Shown in pieces: positions 25,607-34,712 of a DNA stretch of 64,000 nucleotides (position 1 is the first letter of the stretch; each line of letters starts with the position of its first letter). Made by a program: the position numbers and the translations under genes. The DNA is taken from assembly GCA_025463135.1 (NCBI GenBank), contig JAOAPY010000038.1, positions 1 through 64,000 on the forward strand, given 5' to 3'. The notes below the pieces were generated by a model. It was given only the letters and a program-made list of their open reading frames with translations, made no database searches and was not told the origin of the DNA. Source of the DNA: Acidobacteriota bacterium. Its GTDB lineage: Bacteria; Acidobacteriota; Blastocatellia; Pyrinomonadales; Pyrinomonadaceae.

Positions 25607-27412
25607 CTAAACCACTCTCAAATGAAGTTCCCCTAATTGCCTTTGATCAACTTCACCCGGCGCGTCGATCATCAGATCAGCAGCCGAAGCAGTTTTCGGG
25701 AAGGCCATGACGTCGCGAATGTTGTCCGTGGGAACCAGGACCATCATCAGCCGTTCAATGCCTGACGCTATGCCGCCATGCGGTGGAGTGCCAAAAGCCA
25801 ACGCATCGAGAAAGAAACCAAAGCGTTCGCGCGCATTCTCTTCGCTCATGCCAAGAGCTTTGAAAACGACGTTCTGAATATCACGTCGATGAATACGGAT
25901 CGATCCGCCGGCGACTTCCACTCCATTGATTACGGCGTCGTACGCCCGCGCCCGAATTCGTCCAAACAAATGCTCCTGCCCCTCTTCCACCGCCTGGACC
26001 AGCAAAGGCAAGTCCTCGTCAATGGGCGAGGTAAAGGGATGGTGCATCGAGTAATAGCGTCCGTCTTCTTCATGATGTTCAAACATCGGGAATTCAGTCA
26101 CCCACAACGGCGCAAAAGCTCCCTCAGGAACCAGGTTTTCTCTGCGCGCGATCTCGTTGCGCAAAGCACCGAGACTGGCCGTCACCACTTTTGCCTTCCC
26201 GGCCACAATCAAAATCGCGTCACCTTTTTGCGCTTTCGCCGTGGTCGCCAACTGTTTCACTGTGTCCTCGCCCAGCGCTTTCAGCAGGGATGAACTGAGT
26301 TCATCGCCGAGCTTGATCCAGGCCAGCGCGCCGGCTCCATAGCGCTTGGCGAACTCCTGCAGATCGTCGAGCACTTTTCGCGACGTGCCTGCGCCACCGC
26401 TGACGACGACGCCCCTGATATCACCACCTGCTGACAGCACTGCTTCGTAAGGTGCAAAACCGGTTCCTTGAAGTGGCCCCGAAAGATCCTGCAGCTCCAT
26501 GCCCTCGATACGCAGATCCGGTTTGTCCGAACCCCAGCGCTGCATCACTTCGGCATAGCTATGCCGCGGGAAGGGCGTTTTTATTTCCACGCCAATCAGA
26601 CGAAACACGTTTACAAATAGTTCTTCAATCAGGCGATAGATTTGTTCGGTGTTGGCAAAACTCAACTCCACGTCGAGTTGTGAAAACTCCGGCTGCCTGT
26701 CCGCACGCAAATCTTCATCACGAAAACAGCGCGCGATTTGAAAGTACTTATCCAGGCCCGCGATCATGCAGATCTGTTTGAACAGCTGCGGGGATTGCGG
26801 CAGCGCGAAGAATTTTCCGGGTTGAATGCGCGAAGGAACGATGTAGTCGCGAGCGCCTTCGGGAGTCGACTTGATCAGAATCGGCGTTTCGATTTCGGTG
26901 AACCCCTTCGCATCCATAAACCGCCGAATCTCGGTGACAACGCGATGACGCAACCGGAGGTTCGCCTGCAACTGCGGCCGGCGCAAATCGAGATAGCGAT
27001 ATTTCAAGCGCAGGTCTTCGCTGGCGAGGCCCTCAGAGCCCGCGGTCTCAAGTTGAAAAGGCAGCGTACGCGCGTCGTTCAAAATGTAAAGCTCACTCGC
27101 GCGTACTTCGACATCGCCCGTTGAGAGCTTTGGGTTGCGCGAACTATCATCGCGCAGCACCACCCTGCCGGTAACGGCGATGACGAATTCGCCGCGCACA
27201 TCTTTGGCTTTGGCGTGGGCTTCGCCGGTATCTTCGCCATTAAAGACGACCTGGGTTATGCCTTCGCGGTCGCGCAAATCAAAAAAGGTAAGCACACCAA
27301 AATCGCGACGCCGCGCGACCCAGCCCATCAAAGTCACGGACTTGCCGACGTCTTCTTTTCGCAGAGCGCCACACGAATGTGTGCGCTCGAGGTTTCCGAG
27401 GTTATCAAGCAT
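25607..27412 (-). CDS. aspS: Aspartyl-tRNA synthetase
   Basis: 601 residues, the normal bacterial length. The N-terminal OB fold binds the anticodon (VTLMGWVARRRDFGVLTFFDLRDR). The class II core has motif 2 in CFRDEDLRADRQPEFSQLD and motif 3 in FGTPPHGGIASGIERLMM. The bacterial-type GAD insertion domain lies between about 290 and 430. It charges tRNA-Asp with aspartate; because gatC and gatA are in the window, the enzyme may be non-discriminating and also charge tRNA-Asn. The start is ATG at 27412. Confidence 0.97.
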   Translation of the reverse strand: MLDNLGNLERTHSCGALRKEDVGKSVTLMGWVARRRDFGVLTFFDLRDREGITQVVFNGEDTGEAHAKAKDVRGEFVIAVTGRVVLRDDSSRNPKLSTGDVEVRASELYILNDARTLPFQLETAGSEGLASEDLRLKYRYLDLRRPQLQANLRLRHRVVTEIRRFMDAKGFTEIETPILIKSTPEGARDYIVPSRIQPGKFFALPQSPQLFKQICMIAGLDKYFQIARCFRDEDLRADRQPEFSQLDVELSFANTEQIYRLIEELFVNVFRLIGVEIKTPFPRHSYAEVMQRWGSDKPDLRIEGMELQDLSGPLQGTGFAPYEAVLSAGGDIRGVVVSGGAGTSRKVLDDLQEFAKRYGAGALAWIKLGDELSSSLLKALGEDTVKQLATTAKAQKGDAILIVAGKAKVVTASLGALRNEIARRENLVPEGAFAPLWVTEFPMFEHHEEDGRYYSMHHPFTSPIDEDLPLLVQAVEEGQEHLFGRIRARAYDAVINGVEVAGGSIRIHRRDIQNVVFKALGMSEENARERFGFFLDALAFGTPPHGGIASGIERLMMVLVPTDNIRDVMAFPKTASAADLMIDAPGEVDQRQLGELHLRVV

Positions 27413-27457
27413 AGATTTGATTCTACCGAATGTTACTGGAAAAGCTCAAAAATACGA

Positions 27458-27583
27458 TTTCCCGCAAAGGCGCAAAGTCGCCAGGAAAAGTGCAGAACAA
27501 TCGATGACCGTGCGTGAGTGGATGCCTTCACGGTCCGTTGACTCCTGGTCCTTTTCTTGGCGACTTTGCGCCTCTGCGGGAAA
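27458..27583. repeat. Large hairpin between hisS and aspS (CGCAAAG family)
   Basis: The left arm (27458-27490) reads TTCCCGCAAAGGCGCAAAG then TCGCCAGGAAAAG. The right arm (27551-27583) reads CTTTTCTTGGCGACTTTGCG then CCTCTGCGGGAAA, matching it with few mismatches. A second inverted pair GACCGTG/CACGGTC lies within the loop. A related shorter element is at 45598-45674. Confidence 0.75.
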
Positions 27584-27675
27584 CTCTCTGCGGATCTCAA
27601 TCCATCTACCCTGAGATCCTGCGTTTTTAAGAGTCGCGAACTAACCTGCGAAGCACTGCTCCGCAGTCGGTTGAT

Positions 27676-29094
27676 TCAGCCCTCCCAATTTCGAAGGACA
27701 GAGGCGACATCTTCGCGCTTCACACTGCGTTGTTTGCCGGACTTCATGTCCTTAATAGAAACTTCGCCTCGCTCGCGCTCGTCATCGCCAAGCACTGCGA
27801 CAAAAGGAATTCCGCGCGCCGATGCATATTTGAACTGCTTGCCGACCTTGTCTGCTTCCGGATAAAGATCTACTCGCAGACCTGCGGCGCGCAATTCGCT
27901 CGCCAGCGCGATCGAATTCAAAACAGATTCTTCGTTCCAAACGGTCACCATCACCTCGGCAGGCGATGTTACCAGGCCCGCCGGAAACATCTCTCGCTCA
28001 GTCATCACCACGATGATTCGTTCCAGCCCGAGTGAGAATCCGCACGCCGGAACGTCCTGGCCCAGAAACATGCCGACGAGATTGTCATACCGACCACCCC
28101 CACCAATGCTTCCTCGAAAGTCTCCAATATTCAAGCCAACTTCGAGAATCGCTCCCGTGTAATACGACAATCCCCGAGCAAGGCTGGGATGAAAACGGAT
28201 TCGACCGCGTGCGGGTGAGTTTTGAGATAGATCTAAGATCTGCCTCACGGCTTTGATACCCAACTTGCCCCCTTCATGCTGGTCGAGTGAACTGCTCAAT
28301 TTGTCGAGCCATGAGGAATTCATTTCTTCTTGCTGTTGTTTCTCGAACTCCCTCGTTCGACTCTCCGGTATGTCAAAAGCAGGGCCGACATGAGTCTCGG
28401 CTAGGCGACCAAAGCGCTCAAAGAAGTCATCCACTGACTCTTCGGAAAAGACACCCCTCTCAACCAGTTCACGACGCAGACCGTCTTTGCCGATCTTCTC
28501 AGACTTGTCGATTACGATTAGGGCGTCCGCCTGTTTTTCTTCCGTAACACCAGAGACCTCCAATATTCCTCGCAGTATTTCTCGGTGATTTAGAACAATC
28601 ACAAAATCATCGAAACCCAAGCGCTCTAGAACGTCACTTACCGCAGCGCAAATCTCTGCCTCCACAACCATCGACTTCGATCCCAGCACGTCCACATCGC
28701 ACTGATAGAACTCGCGGAACCTTCCGCGCGCGGGACGATCGGCGCGCCACACAGGCTGAATTTGATAGCGCTTGAAAAACTTTGGCAGCTTGTCTCTGTA
28801 TTCAGCGACGACCCGGGCGAGCGGCACAGTCAGGTCATAGCGCAGTGCGAGGTCGGCTTCACCGGTGCTTTCATGCACGCCGCGCTTCAGGATTTTGAAG
28901 ATGAGTTGGTTCCCTTCCTCGCCGTACTTGCCCATCAATGTTTCGATGTTCTCGACCGCCGGCGTTTCCAAAGGTTCAAAGCCGTAGCGTTCGTAGACTT
29001 CCCTGATGACGCCGATGACGTATTCGCGCCGCCGCACGTCTGCCGGCAGAAAATCGCGCATGCCGCGCGCTGGTTGTGTTTTGTTTGAAGGCAT
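27676..29094 (-). CDS. hisS: Histidyl-tRNA synthetase
   Basis: 472 residues, somewhat longer than the usual 420-430 because of an insertion near 215-275 (EERGVFSEESVDDFFERFGR ... EFEKQQQEEMNSSWLDKL). Class II signatures are present: motif 1 near PARGMRDFLP, motif 2 in RYQIQPVWRADRPARGRFRE, and the histidine-specific GRYDNLVGMF and CGFSLGLERI. The C-terminal anticodon domain starts near 375. It charges tRNA-His. A paralogous HisZ role is unlikely because motif 2 and the His-binding motif are intact. The upstream region holds a nested palindrome cluster at 29176-29297. Confidence 0.95.
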   Translation of the reverse strand: MPSNKTQPARGMRDFLPADVRRREYVIGVIREVYERYGFEPLETPAVENIETLMGKYGEEGNQLIFKILKRGVHESTGEADLALRYDLTVPLARVVAEYRDKLPKFFKRYQIQPVWRADRPARGRFREFYQCDVDVLGSKSMVVEAEICAAVSDVLERLGFDDFVIVLNHREILRGILEVSGVTEEKQADALIVIDKSEKIGKDGLRRELVERGVFSEESVDDFFERFGRLAETHVGPAFDIPESRTREFEKQQQEEMNSSWLDKLSSSLDQHEGGKLGIKAVRQILDLSQNSPARGRIRFHPSLARGLSYYTGAILEVGLNIGDFRGSIGGGGRYDNLVGMFLGQDVPACGFSLGLERIIVVMTEREMFPAGLVTSPAEVMVTVWNEESVLNSIALASELRAAGLRVDLYPEADKVGKQFKYASARGIPFVAVLGDDERERGEVSIKDMKSGKQRSVKREDVASVLRNWEG

Positions 29095-29510
29095 CGAGTG
29101 CGTACTTACTTTATTCTTACCTGAATTTGGGACTTGTCATCATAACCTGAAATTCTCGTCCCCTGGAAAGATGGCCGCGCGAGGGTAGTGGGTCAGTCTC
29201 GCGGCAAATGTTCGACAAACTTTATTAGTTTGTCGCGGCGTTACGACAAGCTTTTTAGAGCTTATCGGAGATCAAACTGACCCACTACCCGCGCGAGGTG
29301 TTAGAGGTCCCGGAGGAACCAAGTGTTTACAGAAGAAACGTTCGCAAGAGCAAATTAAGGCCACGGTTGCCTATGAACATTTGGTCCCTCTGGACCTTTC
29401 TCGCACCGTAGCTTGCTTGCTCAAACCGTAACTTGAAATTGAAGATTGAGAACTCAATATTACATAGAACGGACTTACGAGCCTCATGTTATTTCGTGAG
29501 TGCCTCGCTG
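29095..29510. other. Intergenic region between hisS and the carbonic anhydrase gene
   Basis: About 415 bases. The first half holds the nested palindrome cluster at 29176-29297. The rest has lower GC than its surroundings and contains no gene I can support; promoter elements for hisS are expected here. Confidence 0.5.
29176..29297. repeat. Nested palindromic element (outer GGGTAGTGGGTCAGT arms)
   Basis: The outer arms CGCGAGGGTAGTGGGTCAGT and ACTGACCCACTACCCGCGCG are inverted copies. Between them lie two more hairpins: ACAAACTTTATTAGTTTGT and ACAAGCTTTTTAGAGCTTAT. The total is about 122 bp. It resembles a miniature mobile element with terminal inverted repeats, though no target-site duplication is obvious. 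Confidence 0.75.
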
Positions 29511-30026
29511 CTACCAGGGTTCCCGCTGGTAGACCTTCAACAGTTCGACGTAATTCTTCCAAAACACATCGAGGCCCGCGACTTCTTCATCGGATAAGGT
29601 TCGCTTGATGCGGGCAGGCATGCCCATCACCAGCGAACGAGGCGGAATAATTGTGCCCGGTGAGACGAGCGCTCCGGCGGCGACGATCGAATGCTCACCA
29701 ATATGCACGTCGTCGAGCAGGATCGAGCCGATACCGATCAGAGAACCGCGTTCGACGTGGCAACCGTGTAAGGTGACACTATGTCCGACGGTGACTTCGT
29801 CTTCCAGAATCGTCGGACACTCACCATTGCGTACGTGAATGACTGAATTGTCCTGCACGTTGGTGCGACTGCCGATGCGTATGAAGTGTACGTCGCCGCG
29901 CACGACGGTGTTGAACCACACCGACGACTGTTCGCCGATGTGCACGTCACCTATCACCTGGGCGCTGTCTTCAACAAACGCGGTCGAGTGGATCTGAGGC
30001 GCGATGCCTTGAAATGGTCTGATCAT
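29511..30026 (-). CDS. Gamma-class carbonic anhydrase family protein
   Basis: 171 residues forming a left-handed beta helix with many hexapeptide-like turns (ihstAFVEDSAQVIGDVHIGEQSSVW). Zinc ligands typical of the gamma class are visible in NSVIHV and TVGHSVTLHGC. The family reversibly hydrates CO2, although many bacterial members have other or no measured activity. Cytoplasmic trimer expected. It has its own ATG start at 30026 and is separated by 59 bases from the upstream minus-strand AlbA_2 gene, so cotranscription is possible. Confidence 0.9.
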   Translation of the reverse strand: MIRPFQGIAPQIHSTAFVEDSAQVIGDVHIGEQSSVWFNTVVRGDVHFIRIGSRTNVQDNSVIHVRNGECPTILEDEVTVGHSVTLHGCHVERGSLIGIGSILLDDVHIGEHSIVAAGALVSPGTIIPPRSLVMGMPARIKRTLSDEEVAGLDVFWKNYVELLKVYQREPW

Positions 30027-30085
30027 TTTAGAAAGTTAGCCCAGATTCACAGCGGCCCGTGCTCTTCGCACTTTGCTCTTCGCTC

Positions 30086-31393
30086 TTACACACCGAACAT
30101 GCGCAGGCGGAACTCGTCATTGAACGCGACGACCTCAGCTTTCCTTCCGGAAAACTGGCGCGCATTGCGCAGCAACACGGGCAAGCCACCGTTGCCGAGC
30201 TGCAACCCATAGGCTGCATTCTTGAAGATGGCATGCAACTGCGGATTCAATTGCTGGGGCACGCCGTAACGAATCGCCTTTTGCGCCACGGGAGAAAAGC
30301 CCAGCGAGCGACGCGGATTTATCAGCTCCAGCGTCCGGTCAAATATCTGCAGGCGCGTTGCTTGATCTCGCAGCGCCAGATCACGATGGACCAGCATGTT
30401 CGCCACCGCTTCGACGAGCGCCCCGCGTTGATAGTTTGCCCGCGCCGCCACCGGACTGTCAGCAGATTCGGTTCCAGCGAAGCTGCGCGGTCGCGCGTCC
30501 CACAGATCGCAATAGCGAGCAATGAAGCGCTGCGTGGATTCAAAAAGCGTGAACAGGTTGCCCGTCAGTTGTACTCGCTCAATCACCGGAGCCTGGATCG
30601 AGTCCCCGGCGAACCTCGTCGCCACCACATTGGCTCGCGGCAGAAGTTCTGCTACTCGCTCGTCACGACCAAACAACAGCAATCCCGCTACGGTCGGCAC
30701 CGGCTCGCCGGCAACACCGGCGGTCAGCAACAGGTCCCGTTCCAGCACCAGTTTTGTGGGATAGCCATTGGTGCTCGCTTCGTCAAAGGCGTCGCCCTCG
30801 AATTCGCGCACGAAGCTCCACAGCAAAGCCTCGTCAATGTCCTCCATGGTTGCACCCAACGCCGACACATTCTCGTAGCGAAGGGGACGCGACTCGTCGA
30901 GTAAGGCAGACAACTCTTCCCTGGTAGCTTCGCGTTTTTCAGATCCGATGCGCACATAGAAGCGTCCCTCGCGCGTGCGATACGGTCGTCGCTTGCCGTC
31001 AATATCAAGTGCTACGACTCGGCGCCCACTATCAAAAGCGATGCGATCGATGAAGGGAATAAGGCTCGGTTGAATATCATCGCGGCAGATACGGACCAGT
31101 TCGTCCTGAACACTTTCAGGGTCGTCAACACCCTCAATGCGCAGCTGGTCGCTAACGCCGAAAACGATGACGCCGCCGCCGGTATTAGCCAAGGCAACTA
31201 TTTCCTGAGCGATCTTTTCTGAATTCGAAAGTTTTACCTTGAGTTCGAGAAAGGTGTCCTCACCGCCGCGCACAAGCCGCAGGAGTTCAGTTCTCGATGT
31301 CTGTGGGGCCGGCGTTGAAAGGACGTATTCCTGGAAGGAACGTTCGGTGTTGGGTTCGTGCCGCTGGTTGCTGCGAAATCTTCTGCGAGCCAT
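30086..31393 (-). CDS. AlbA_2 (Schlafen-like) domain protein with ATPase-like C-terminus
   Basis: 435 residues. The first 45 are basic and variable. The AlbA_2 domain spans about 45-165, with EDTFLELKVKLSNSEKIAQE, ALANTGGGVIVFGVSD and YVRIGSEKREATREEL, all conserved in the family. The C-terminal HATPase_c_4-like region includes RGALVEAVANMLVHRDL and TLELINPRRS. Such proteins are putative transcriptional regulators or nucleic-acid-binding defence-related factors; the role here is unknown. The first ATG at 31393 has no strong ribosome-binding site. Confidence 0.8.
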   Translation of the reverse strand: MARRRFRSNQRHEPNTERSFQEYVLSTPAPQTSRTELLRLVRGGEDTFLELKVKLSNSEKIAQEIVALANTGGGVIVFGVSDQLRIEGVDDPESVQDELVRICRDDIQPSLIPFIDRIAFDSGRRVVALDIDGKRRPYRTREGRFYVRIGSEKREATREELSALLDESRPLRYENVSALGATMEDIDEALLWSFVREFEGDAFDEASTNGYPTKLVLERDLLLTAGVAGEPVPTVAGLLLFGRDERVAELLPRANVVATRFAGDSIQAPVIERVQLTGNLFTLFESTQRFIARYCDLWDARPRSFAGTESADSPVAARANYQRGALVEAVANMLVHRDLALRDQATRLQIFDRTLELINPRRSLGFSPVAQKAIRYGVPQQLNPQLHAIFKNAAYGLQLGNGGLPVLLRNARQFSGRKAEVVAFNDEFRLRMFGV

Positions 31394-31525
31394 TTTTGTA
31401 TTGACGGGGCTCTCTTACCCGCCCGGATGCCGCGGAATAATTAACGCCGGCCTCACTGGAATAATGTCAAAATCCACATTCGCTTCCTGGCTGCGAACAC
31501 CGTGAGTGTAACATAGACTGGAAAT

Positions 31526-31650
31526 CTGTTCTTTGTACTTTGTACTTGGTTCTTTGTTCGTTGTTCTTCTTAGTTTCCGTTGAATGGCTCAACTATGATA
31601 ACTAATGCAAAGATCAAAAGAACCAGGTACAAAGATCCAAATACAACGAT
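31526..31650. repeat. CTTTG-type inverted repeat upstream of folK
   Basis: TTCTTTGTACTTTGTACTTG then GTTCTTTGTTCG is answered by GCAAAGATC, AAAAGAACCAGG and TACAAAGATCC. It is the third copy of the hairpin style found at 4675-4798 and 20859-20954. It explains the spurious open frame running into folK from upstream. Confidence 0.6.
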
Positions 31651-31654
31651 CAGA

Positions 31655-32197
31655 ATGTCAGCATCCCCTTTACCAAGTGATTATGTCTACGTCGGTCTCG
31701 GCTCAAACCTTGGCGACCGCGCCGGCAATCTGTTGCTGGCTATTCGCAGTCTGTTGGCGGCTGGTCTGGACATCGCGCGTTTGTCGTCCATTTATGAAAC
31801 AGAGCCGGTCGAGACCTTCGCGCAACCTGCTTTTCTTAACATGGTGGCCGAGCTGCGCGGCGACAGATTGCCATCGCCAGATCACTTGATGGAAACTCTG
31901 TTGGCAATTGAGCGGCAGCTGGGGCGCATTCGGGAAGTGCCACTTGGACCACGCCTGATCGATCTGGATTTCCTGCTCTACGGAGAGAGGTTGCAGGCAA
32001 CGCCCATTTTGTCTCTGCCACATCCACGAATGCATCAGCGTCGTTTCGTGCTTGAACCACTCGCTGAACTTTGTCCCCACCTGGTCCATCCCGCTCTGAA
32101 ACAAACGATTGCACAGTTGCTCGCCACAACAAAGGATAATTCTGAGGTGCGACTCTGGCAGCCGCAGCAAAGTTCAAATCTTGCCGAGGAGCCTTGA
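31655..32197 (+). CDS. folK: 2-amino-4-hydroxy-6-hydroxymethyldihydropteridine pyrophosphokinase
   Basis: 180 residues from the ATG at 31655, chosen because the family starts close to YVYVGLGSNLGDR and the upstream codons run through a repeat. HPPK landmarks are GSNLGDRAGNL, SSIYETEPV, LLAIERQLGRIREVPLGPRLIDLDFLLYG (with the conserved DxDxLxYG) and LPHPRMHQRRFVLEPLAEL. It transfers pyrophosphate from ATP to the pterin in folate synthesis. It is followed by a small membrane-protein gene whose first possible start overlaps its stop. Confidence 0.93.
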   Translation: MSASPLPSDYVYVGLGSNLGDRAGNLLLAIRSLLAAGLDIARLSSIYETEPVETFAQPAFLNMVAELRGDRLPSPDHLMETLLAIERQLGRIREVPLGPRLIDLDFLLYGERLQATPILSLPHPRMHQRRFVLEPLAELCPHLVHPALKQTIAQLLATTKDNSEVRLWQPQQSSNLAEEP

Positions 32198-32202
32198 ATC
32201 CC

Positions 32203-32460
32203 ATGAAACGGTTAACCGCAACGACGGTTTTGCTGGGTCTGATGGTGCTGGCATTTGCGATTCCGGTAGCCCTCTTATTCATGGGCGCCGTGGTCTTCAT
32301 TCTTACTCGCCACACAAATGGAATTACAGCTCGAGCGGGTGGCTTTAATTTCAGCCTCAGGCCAGGTTCAGCAGGCTCTGTGATAATCATCCTGATGCTG
32401 GCGGCTTTTATTTCCTGGCTCACCCAAAAAATATTGAAGCGGCGGAACTCGCGTCGGTAA
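32203..32460 (+). CDS. Small membrane protein, unknown function
   Basis: 85 residues from the ATG at 32203; a TTG three codons earlier overlaps the folK stop, but GAGGAG is better placed for the ATG. There are two hydrophobic segments (about 7-34, VLLGLMVLAFAIPVALLFMG; and about 58-75, SVIIILMLAAFISWLT), and the C-terminus is basic (KILKRRNSRR). No family is recognised. It is likely cotranscribed with folK. Confidence 0.5.
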   Translation: MKRLTATTVLLGLMVLAFAIPVALLFMGAVVFILTRHTNGITARAGGFNFSLRPGSAGSVIIILMLAAFISWLTQKILKRRNSRR

Positions 32461-32514
32461 CCATTTGTTTATCTGCGCGTCTTAAATAGGGTCGCTTCCA
32501 AGGCTGTGCAACCC

Positions 32515-32669
32515 TCTCATTCTCACCCGGCTTAACCGGGTGATATACGAGGCCTTTGGACAGGAACCGTTTCGACGGTTTCTGATGTGCCCGGCTGAAG
32601 GTAAACCGTTGAAACGGTTGCGCAAACAGAAAGCCGCCGAGCACCCGGTGGAAAACGGGTGAGAATGAA
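32515..32669. repeat. Triple-hairpin repeat, copy 1 (ACCCGG/CCGGGT family)
   Basis: Outer ends TCTCATTCTCACCCGG and CGGGTGAGAATGAAAT are inverted copies. Each end also folds locally (ACCCGGCTTAACCGGGT; ACCCGGTGGAAAACGGGT). Inside are two more short hairpins, AACCGTTTCGACGGTT and AACCGTTGAAACGGTT. The same layout recurs at 47408-47590 and 55675-55836. Confidence 0.85.
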
Positions 32670-32864
32670 ATGAAGAGAGCCCGGCGGACGTTCCGGAGTT
32701 TTGACTCACCTCTTCGCAATGGACTCTTCGCTGCTCTGTTACTTTCCCCTTTTCCGAACTTTCCCGTTATAATAGTCGCCCTTGTTAAGCCAGGCCTTGT
32801 ACATCACCATGCTTTCCAGTTCGGCGGCATCTCCGCCCAAGCCCTACGACCAGGGAGCAAAGCC

Positions 32865-33755
32865 ATGCCATATCTGAAACCTGAACGCCCCGAAAAAGTG
32901 TCCGCCCCGTCTTTGCGCGCCAGCAAGGAACGCGGCGAGCGGCTCGTCTGTCTTACGGCTTACGATTACCCGACCGCGCGCCTCGTGGATGAGGCGGGCA
33001 TCGATATAATTCTGGTCGGCGATAGTTTGGGTAACGTAGTTTTGGGCTATGGCAATACGGTTCCAGTCACGCTCGAGGAAATGCTCACGCATGTGAAGGC
33101 GGTGCGTCGCGCTGTGCAACGCGCCTTGTTGGTTGCCGACATGCCTTACGGTTCATTTCATACAGGCGCTGATGAAGCAGTTAAGAACGCCTTGCGGCTG
33201 GTCAAGGAAGGCGGCGCCGAAGCAGTGAAATTGGAAGGCGGCCATAAACGAGTGCACCTGGTAAAAAGGCTGGTGGACGAAGAGATCGCGGTCATGGGCC
33301 ATATCGGATTGACGCCCCAATCAATTAATAAACTGGGTGCTTATCGGGTGCAGGGCAAGACGGCCGCGGCCGCGCGCCAGTTGCTCGACGATGCGCGTGC
33401 AATGGAAGACGCCGGCGCCTTCGCCCTCGTGCTGGAAGTGGTGCCCCGCGAGATCGCGCAACTGATTACAGAGAGCATTAGTATTCCCACAATCGGCATC
33501 GGCGCCGGCGTACATTGTGATATCCAGGTCCTGGTGTTACACGACATGCTCGGACTTTCTTTCGGCAAGCAGGCTCGCTTTGTGCGTCCTTATGCGAACC
33601 TGCACGATACGATTACGGATGCCGTCAGCCGCTTTGCCGATGACGTTCGCAATGGAACCTATCCTTCGGAGGAAGAGTCGTACGGACTGCCTGCCGAAGC
33701 TGCGGATGAGCTGCACATCACCGCTACCCAGAAATCCAAATCCGAAAAATCCTGA
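32865..33755 (+). CDS. panB: 3-methyl-2-oxobutanoate hydroxymethyltransferase
   Basis: 296 residues from the ATG at 32865 (MPYLKPERPEKVSAPSLRAS), with GGGAG upstream; a longer frame begins within the repeat and has no family match. PanB motifs are TAYDYPTARLVDEAGIDIILVGDSLG, ADMPYGSF, AEAVKLEGG, VMGHIGLTPQS and TIGIGAGVHCDIQVLVLHDMLG. The enzyme adds a hydroxymethyl group from methylene-THF to alpha-ketoisovalerate to make ketopantoate. panC follows 18 bases downstream in the same operon. Confidence 0.96.
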   Translation: MPYLKPERPEKVSAPSLRASKERGERLVCLTAYDYPTARLVDEAGIDIILVGDSLGNVVLGYGNTVPVTLEEMLTHVKAVRRAVQRALLVADMPYGSFHTGADEAVKNALRLVKEGGAEAVKLEGGHKRVHLVKRLVDEEIAVMGHIGLTPQSINKLGAYRVQGKTAAAARQLLDDARAMEDAGAFALVLEVVPREIAQLITESISIPTIGIGAGVHCDIQVLVLHDMLGLSFGKQARFVRPYANLHDTITDAVSRFADDVRNGTYPSEEESYGLPAEAADELHITATQKSKSEKS

Positions 33756-33773
33756 GTCTTCCCCCAAGAACCT

Positions 33774-34661
33774 ATGGAGATTATTAATCGCCGCCAGCGC
33801 ATGAGCTCCGTCGCGCGCAAAATTCGCCGCGAACAGGACAAGAGCATTGGGTTAGTGCCAACCATGGGTGCGCTGCACGACGGTCATCTAAGCCTCGTCA
33901 AAGAAGCGCGCCAGATGTGCGACATCGTCGTGGTTTCAGTCTTTGTGAACCCGGCACAATTCGGACCCAAAGAAGACTACGAACATTACCCACGCGATCT
34001 GACCAGAGACACTGCGCTTTTGACCGACTACAACGTCGACTACATTTTTGCACCGCCTTCTGAAGAGATGTATCCCAGGGGATATGCAACCTATGTGAAC
34101 GTCGAAGGCCTGTCGGACCAGCTCGAGGGCATCTCGCGTCCCGGACACTTTCGCGGTGTAGCGACGGTCGTGACGGTGCTGCTCAATACCATCCGCCCGG
34201 ATTTTGCTTTCTTTGGCCAGAAGGACTTCCAACAGGCGCTGGTCATTAAACGCCTGGTTCGCGATCTGGCCCTCGATACTGAGATAGTGGTGCTGCCGAC
34301 GATACGTGAAGATTCAGGACTGGCGATGTCTTCGCGAAACACGTACCTCAGCAGCGAGGAGCGCGAGGCGGCAACGGTGATACACCGCGCGTTGCTGAAG
34401 GCACGTGAAGCCTACAAGGCGGGCGAGCGCAGTGCGGGCAAACTGGTTGAGGCAGCGCGCAAGACGGTCGAGTCGGAACCGCGCGCGCGTCTGGAATATG
34501 TCAACGTATCCAACAGCGAAAATCTCGAGAAGCTGGACAAGCTCGATGACTTACCCATCCTGATCACCATCGCCGTTTTCATCGGCAAGACGCGACTGAT
34601 TGATAACATCGTGCTGAACAGCAGCGGGAAAAAGAAGGACAGTGCGAAGGCCGGCAGTTAA
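33774..34661 (+). CDS. panC: Pantothenate synthetase
   Basis: 295 residues. The ATP-binding HIGH-type motif appears as VPTMGALHDGHLSLV. Later motifs are FVNPAQFGPKEDYEHYPR, HFRGVATVVTVLLNTIRPD, FFGQKDFQQALVIKRLVRDL, and the KMSKS-equivalent region ending SGLAMSSRN. It joins pantoate and beta-alanine with ATP. Directly behind panB, so cotranscribed. panD is not in the window. Confidence 0.96.
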   Translation: MEIINRRQRMSSVARKIRREQDKSIGLVPTMGALHDGHLSLVKEARQMCDIVVVSVFVNPAQFGPKEDYEHYPRDLTRDTALLTDYNVDYIFAPPSEEMYPRGYATYVNVEGLSDQLEGISRPGHFRGVATVVTVLLNTIRPDFAFFGQKDFQQALVIKRLVRDLALDTEIVVLPTIREDSGLAMSSRNTYLSSEEREAATVIHRALLKAREAYKAGERSAGKLVEAARKTVESEPRARLEYVNVSNSENLEKLDKLDDLPILITIAVFIGKTRLIDNIVLNSSGKKKDSAKAGS

Positions 34662-34712
34662 CTGCAAGCAGCCCATGTGGTATTCTGCCCTTCAATTATT
34701 CAGGGGAATGAG

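Noticed and set aside
32670-32864. Extended N-terminus for PanB
   Set aside because: It begins at the edge of a triple-hairpin repeat and has no match to PanB; the ATG at 32865 has a ribosome-binding site.
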